Source of the DNA: Monarcha castaneiventris obscurior
Taxonomy: Eukaryota > Chordata > Aves > Passeriformes > Monarchidae
NCBI GenBank assembly: GCA_026261815.1
Contig: JAMPIT010000493.1
Coordinates: 8,821,501 to 8,885,500 of the forward strand
DNA length: 64,000 nt
Direction of reading: 5' to 3'
Shown: piece after piece, positions 59,071-64,000 of the stretch
How positions within the stretch are numbered: position 1 is the first letter of the stretch
Layout of the letters: each line of letters begins with the position of its first letter
Position numbers and translations under genes: made by a program
Notes under the pieces: model-generated
The model's input: only the letters and a program-made list of their open reading frames with translations
The model's database searches: none
Told to the model about the DNA's origin: nothing

Positions 59071-62000
59071 CTGCTCTCCGTGTGCTGGCACAGGCAGATG
59101 CTGCCAGGAGGATTCCGAGTCTTCCACATTTATTGTGACTTGTGGGCCAGTGACTTTTACCTGCAGGGAACAGCAGAGGGGTCAGAGTGGGTGGGTGACC
59201 ACCCCTCACCTGCCCTCCTGGGATCTGCCCCCTGTGCTGGCCCAGGACCCCACTGCAGTGTTCTGGGTTAATGTGGAACCTGCTGGTCCCGGTTCATACC
59301 CCTGGAAAAAGTACCCAGGTTAAAATGTTCCTGCTCTGCAAGAGCTGCTGTGTTTGGTTTGGCCAGAGTCCCTTCTGCTGCTTCTCCCTTCCTTTGTCCC
59401 AATGGGATTGCTGGTGGGACAACGCAGCCAAGGGCAGGAGGTAGCTGGGACAAAATTCTGCAAATTCCCCAAAATGAGGCAAATTGTCTGCTGCTTTTGC
59501 TCAGGAACTTTGGGAAATCTGCTGCTGGTTTCTTTTGGCAATGCTGGTCCAACAGCCACTGCCTCCAGTGAGTGCTGGTGCTCTCAGGGAGGTTTCAGCA
59601 GCTTCACTCCTCACAGTCCCATCCGAAACAAGCTGAAATCCATCAGAAATCCATCAGAAATCCATCAGAAATCCATCAGAAATCTGGGTACTCAGCCATG
59701 GGACTGTGCCCTGTGTGTCCTTGAGAGCCTCAATCTCCCTGTCCCACAGGAAAACCCCTTCCTCCGAGGGAACCTTTGAGGTGGTTGCCCTTGATCCATG
59801 CCCTGCCTTTGAGGGGCACAGATGAGGGGTGACCACTGCTCTGGCCTCGCAGCAGAGCCAATATCCCGTTATACAGGCTTTTCCTTGGGAATGGGTCACC
59901 CTCCCCGTGCTGAAATTCTTCCTGGCAGCGACAGTGCAAGTGGTTGTGGGACAACAAAAGAGGTTTGTGCCTCCAGGGGAGAAATAAGAATGCAAATATC
60001 TCCGGCATGAAAAACCCAAAGCGATTTGCTCCTTGGTATTTCTTGTCAGTCCTTTGCATCTGTCTCTGCCTCACCTTCCCATTCCTTTCCTTCGGGCTTT
60101 CCAACAGCAATAAAGCTTTGGGGAGCGATGGGGGCTGGAGGGGCCCTGTGGGGGGACAGGGATGGTGGCTGCAGCCTGTCCAACCCAGGGCTTCCCAGCC
60201 CCACTGTAAAACCCTTTTCCCCCATACAGTTTGCCCTCTTTGGGGGGATTTCCCTGCTGCTTGGCTTGGCTGTGCCTTGCCGGGATCCTTTTCCCCGCTC
60301 ATCCATCGGGTCCGTCCCGTGCCCGCACCAGGACGTGCCTCCATCATCCCGGGAACTCCAGCAGTGAGTGAGGGCTCTGTAACCCTCGGGGAAGCAGAGC
60401 AGGCGTCCTGTCTGTGGGCATAAATCAGCCGGGAGCTGGAGAACGGAGCGGGCTGGCAAGAGCAGGGGAGCGCGGGCCCCTGCGCTGAGCCGCCGGGTGG
60501 CTCTGGGACTTCCAGTTCATTTATTCTGCTGGGGTTTGCCCAGCCCCGCTCGGCATGTGAAATGTTTTCTCTGAAAGACCCAGCAGTGAGTTGGGTGAAA
60601 AACATTCTCCTGTCCCAGGAGCTGGCAGAAGTCCTGGTAAATCTGCAGAAGTATGTTTTTGTCGGTGCTGCTTTTTCTGAGAGGGGAACTAGTATAAACT
60701 CTTCCAGAAGAAAACCTTTTTCCTGGAATAAAGTCCTGACTCGGTTCAGAGCATTGTCAGGACGGTTGTGCTGGGAATGGAGCTTTGCTGGTAAACATGT
60801 CAGCACTGGGGAGGCCCAAGCGGGCAGACAGAGCTCCTGCCCCCTCTGCCCCACGGGCAGACCCCTCACCAGGTACCTGCTTCCCTTCCCTGCCCAAATC
60901 AAAATCTCTGCAAGCTTAAATTGCAAACAAAGGATAGATTTGTTTTTCTACCCCCTAAAGCCTGTCTGCCCCACAATTCATCCCCTCCAGGCTGTGGCTG
61001 GACCCCAGTGGGGTCAGCACCAGGAGCCTCACCATGGGGATGTCCCCATCCCACTGTGGGGTCAGCAGGGCCTGAGCCATCACTTCTGCTTGCCTGCTTC
61101 AATTTCCCTGACTTTTCCAGCTGCCATGAGGACAGACACTGGGAGCTCCTGGAGTGGTCCTGGATAACAGCGGGTACCCGCTCCAGTTTGAATTTCTCAT
61201 CCCTTGCTGTGTCCTTGTCTCCCTGCTCCTCGTGGCCAGGATGGGGATCCTGCTGGGGCTTTCAGCAGGGCCACCAGGGCGGGTTTGGGTTGGAGATCAG
61301 AGCTGGGACTCCCCGGGTGGGTTGTGAGCCCTGGGAGCTGGCAGGGAATAGCTTGGCACAGCTGGGTGTGCTTCAAAGGGCCACAGGTTTTTCTGGGCTC
61401 CAGCCACTGCTTTGCATTTTTTAGGCGTGAAAATGTGAAAGAATGCGAAAAATGTGAAAATGATCATGCTGGCCCCAAGATTTGTAAACTTTCTGGTTAA
61501 TGTGTAACAAAGACATGACAGATACTGCCAGCGCTGTGCAGGTGACCCCTCTGTGATGGCACTGCCAGCGGTGACATCCCAGAGAGGCATCTCCCCTCCT
61601 CTGCTCCGGGACCAGCCCTGGGGTGTCCTGCTTGGAGAGGCTTTGGGGCTTTTCTAAACTGGTTTATCTGGTTTGGACTTCTCCGGGTTCCTGTGAAGCT
61701 CCGGGCTTGCAAAAGGCAGGTTATTGATTTGTTTAATCCTCCCCTGGTACAAGGTGCGTGCTGTGACGCCCAGGTGCGCCGTGTCCAGCCGAGGAGCAGG
61801 CTGCCAACGCTGCTTATCCAAGGCCTTGGATCCCGGCAGTGATTCCTCCCAGGTAGCTCATCCAGCTGCTGCCACCTGGGCAGTATTTCCTGCTTGGCAC
61901 AAAACGAGGTGCCGCAGTGTTCCTGCCACCGGCAGCCTGGGGAATCTGTCCTGAGGCATTTTTATTTTTGCAAAAATAGCTAAAAGTTGGTCGGTCGGCT

Positions 62001-62844
62001 CTGGGTGGGTCTGGCTGTAGCAGAGCTGGAGGGGAGCAGAGATGCTGCAGGTCCCGGTGCAGTGGTGAGCAGGGCTGGGATTTGTCCCAGGGAGGCTCCC
62101 ACCTCCTGCAGAGGGATGTGCAAATCATGGGGTGAGGGCACAGCCAACACAGCCCGGACTCACCTGGGAATTTGGGCTGAAAAGGGTCAGAGAGGGCTCA
62201 GAGTGCAGCGGAGTTGATGCTGAGCCATGGCCTCACGCTCTGCCGGGGTTTGGATGTGGTCTGGATGTGGACGTTCCACGGGCCGTGTTCTGCCTTCAAA
62301 CTGCCCCTGAGCATCAGAGATCAAGAAGTTTTCTCTGATGCTAATGCATGAATTTCAGCCCTGGATGACTTTCCCTGTAATTTAGGGAGGAGAGAGTGTC
62401 CTTTGAAAACTGTTTGGATTGTTTTTGTTAGCTGTGTCATCCTGGCATCCCTCCCCAGAGCAAAGGGAAGGGACAGAGGTTTGTGGGTTCGGCTCTTTTG
62501 AGGTTTGCTGGGTTTTTCCGTGCGGCCGCAGGTGCAGTTGGGGGGGTCCCTGGGGCACGCTGTGGGGTGCAGGGCCACCCCTCGGGAGCAGGACAGGGTC
62601 TGGGATGGTGCTGCGTGAAGGGTGCCTGCAGAGGCTGGGATTTGGCACAGAGACCACGCTCAGCCTGGGAGGGGCCAGGAGCTGCTGGATGGCAGCGGAG
62701 GTGCCCGAGGGCAGGATTAGGTGGTGTCTTCTCAGGAAGCCCAGGAACACCAACTGCCTCAGGGGCTCAGCCCAACCTTGGAGCTTCATTTTCCACCACA
62801 CCCCAGTTCTAGCACAGGGTGATATCCTGCTCCATTGCCCTGTG
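59071..62844. other. Region upstream of SLC16A6, no gene recognised
   Basis: Unique sequence of moderate GC content. A minus-strand open frame of nearly 400 codons (59,730-60,926) has no recognisable domain and fits chance in GC-rich DNA. In mammals ARSG lies close to SLC16A6, but no sulfatase-like sequence was seen here. Confidence 0.6.
59635..59682 (+). repeat. 11-bp tandem repeat, four copies
   Basis: The unit AAATCCATCAG is repeated four times without change; the period was read from CCATCAG words at 59,640, 59,651, 59,662 and 59,673. Confidence 0.93.
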
Positions 62845-63722
62845 GGATGGAGCTGGGATGGAGCTGGGATGGGACTGGGATGGCAGTGGGATGGGGCTGG
62901 GATGGGATGGGGCTGGGATGGTGCTGGGATGGGGCTGGGATGGTGCTGGGATGGGGTTGGGATGGTGCTGGGATGGGGATGGGATGGAGCTGGGATGGGG
63001 CTGGGATGGAGCTGGGATGGAGCTGGGATGGGGCTGGGATGGAGTGGGATGCAGTGGGATGGGCTGGGATGGGGCTGGGATGGAGCTGGGATGGAGCTGG
63101 GATGGGGCTGGGATGGGGTTGGGATGGGGCTGGGATGGGGCTGGGATGGGGCTGGGATGGGCTGGGATGGGACTGGGATGGGGCTGGGATGGGGCTGGGA
63201 TGGGGCTGGGATGGAGCTGGGATGGCGTGGGATCGGGCTGGGATGGAGCTGGGATGGAGCTGGGATGGGGCTGGGATGGAGCTGGGATGGCAGTGGGATG
63301 CAGTGGGATGGCAGTGGGATGGGGCTGGGATGGAGTGGGATGGAGCTGGGATGGGGCTGGGATGGAGCTGGGATGGCAGTGGGATGACAGTGGGATGGCA
63401 GTGGGATGGGGCTGGGATGGCAGTGGGATGGGGCTGGGATGGGGCTGGGATGGAGCTGGGATGGCAGTGGGATGACAGTGGGATGGCAGTGGGATGGCAG
63501 TGGGATGGCAGTGGGATGACAGTGGGATGACAGTGGGATGGCAGTGGGATGGCAGTGGGATGACAGTGGGATGGCAGTGGGATGACAGTGGGATGACAGT
63601 GGGATGGCAGTGGGATGACAGTGGGATGGGGCTGGGATGGGGCTGGGATGGGGCTGGGATGGAGCTGGGATGGGGCTGGGATGGCAGTGGGATGGGGCTG
63701 GGATGGAGCTGGGATGGGGCTG
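62845..63722 (+). repeat. G-rich 12-bp minisatellite (GGGATGGGGCTG), about 880 bp
   Basis: Tandem 12-bp units GGGATGGGGCTG and GGGATGGAGCTG dominate the first two thirds, and the 11-bp unit GGGATGGCAGT or GGGATGACAGT dominates the last third. Shorter 9-bp units GGGATGGAGT and the like break the phase. All plus-strand frames stay open because the repeat lacks stops, giving Gly-Trp-rich peptides that should not be called proteins. There are many G-runs on one strand. Confidence 0.95.
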
Positions 63723-64000
63723 AGGTCTCCCTGACCATGCTGTTCCTATGAAGTTGGTGGCTCAGTTCTGTGCTGTCCTTGGCCCAGCTGGGTTCAGCCC
63801 CTGAGCAGGGGATGTTGGACCCTGGCAGAGCTGCTCCTTTCAAGTTCCCATCCATGAAGAAATCCAAGGAAATTACAAAGGAATTTTTGTTTTGAAAATA
63901 AAGGCAACTTAGCTGCCATCAAACATGTCCAGAGACCTAATCTCCGTGGTTGGAGCTGTGGGGATGCAGGAGGGTGCTGAACAGGACCTGAGCCCGTGGG
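63723..64000. other. Unique flank after the 12-bp array
   Basis: No gene, repeat or RNA was recognised in this short end segment. It contains one AATAAA at about 63,897-63,902 without context to support a transcript end. Confidence 0.5.

Noticed and set aside
59730..60926. Minus-strand open frame of 398 codons
   Set aside because: It is not repetitive, but no domain, start context or homology was recognised. Overlapping frames on the other strand are also long, as expected in GC-rich sequence. Stranded RNA-seq could overturn this.
62419..63867. Gly-Trp-rich and Pro-Ser-His-rich frames of 218-352 codons
   Set aside because: They are translations of the 12/11-bp G-rich array. Stops are absent because of composition, not selection.

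Overview
The window looks like nuclear DNA from a bird. The evidence is split vertebrate genes with GT-AG introns, at least twelve fragments of CR1-type LINE 3' ends (the typical sauropsid interspersed repeat) and many GC-rich minisatellites. Small introns in one gene and the many G- or C-rich tandem arrays suggest an avian microchromosome-like segment. I cannot name the species from the sequence alone. No prokaryotic features, CRISPR arrays, rRNA or convincing tRNA genes were seen.

Two complete protein-coding genes are present in convergent (tail-to-tail) orientation. GNA13 (+ strand, coding 3,117-28,469) encodes the heterotrimeric G-protein subunit G-alpha-13. It has four coding exons, introns of about 2.3, 17.6 and 4.4 kb, a CpG-island promoter at about 2.87-3.66 kb and a long 3' UTR that probably ends near 32.7 kb. 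SLC16A6 (- strand, coding 54,583-50,184) encodes monocarboxylate transporter 7. It has five coding exons, and the reading frame closes exactly through all of them. There is a probable untranslated first exon at about 57.08-57.21 kb behind a TATA box, and a 3' UTR reaching to about 47.8 kb.

Layout: 1-2.8 kb is upstream flank with three CR1 fragments. 2.8-32.7 kb is GNA13, with five CR1 fragments in its introns. 32.7-47.8 kb is the intergenic space between the two gene ends. It holds CR1 fragments, a C-rich then G-rich pair of arrays of opposite strand sense (39.0-40.12 kb), an 18-unit GGAAT array on a CR1 tail, a 79-bp tandem duplication, and 26-bp and 22-bp minisatellites. 47.8-57.2 kb is SLC16A6, whose first intron carries a ~35-bp minisatellite. 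57.37-58.8 kb, directly upstream of its promoter, carries 9-bp, 25-bp and ~33-bp arrays. 59-62.8 kb is unremarkable apart from a CR1 fragment and a small 11-bp repeat. 62.84-63.72 kb is a G-rich 12-bp repeat array, followed by unique sequence to the end.

The two genes are not a functional unit. One relays receptor signals to Rho GTPase at the plasma membrane and the other is a membrane carrier for small organic acids. The most unusual part of the window is the clustering of unrelated minisatellites around the SLC16A6 promoter and the strand-inverted array pair in the intergenic space. I did not find a new protein system.
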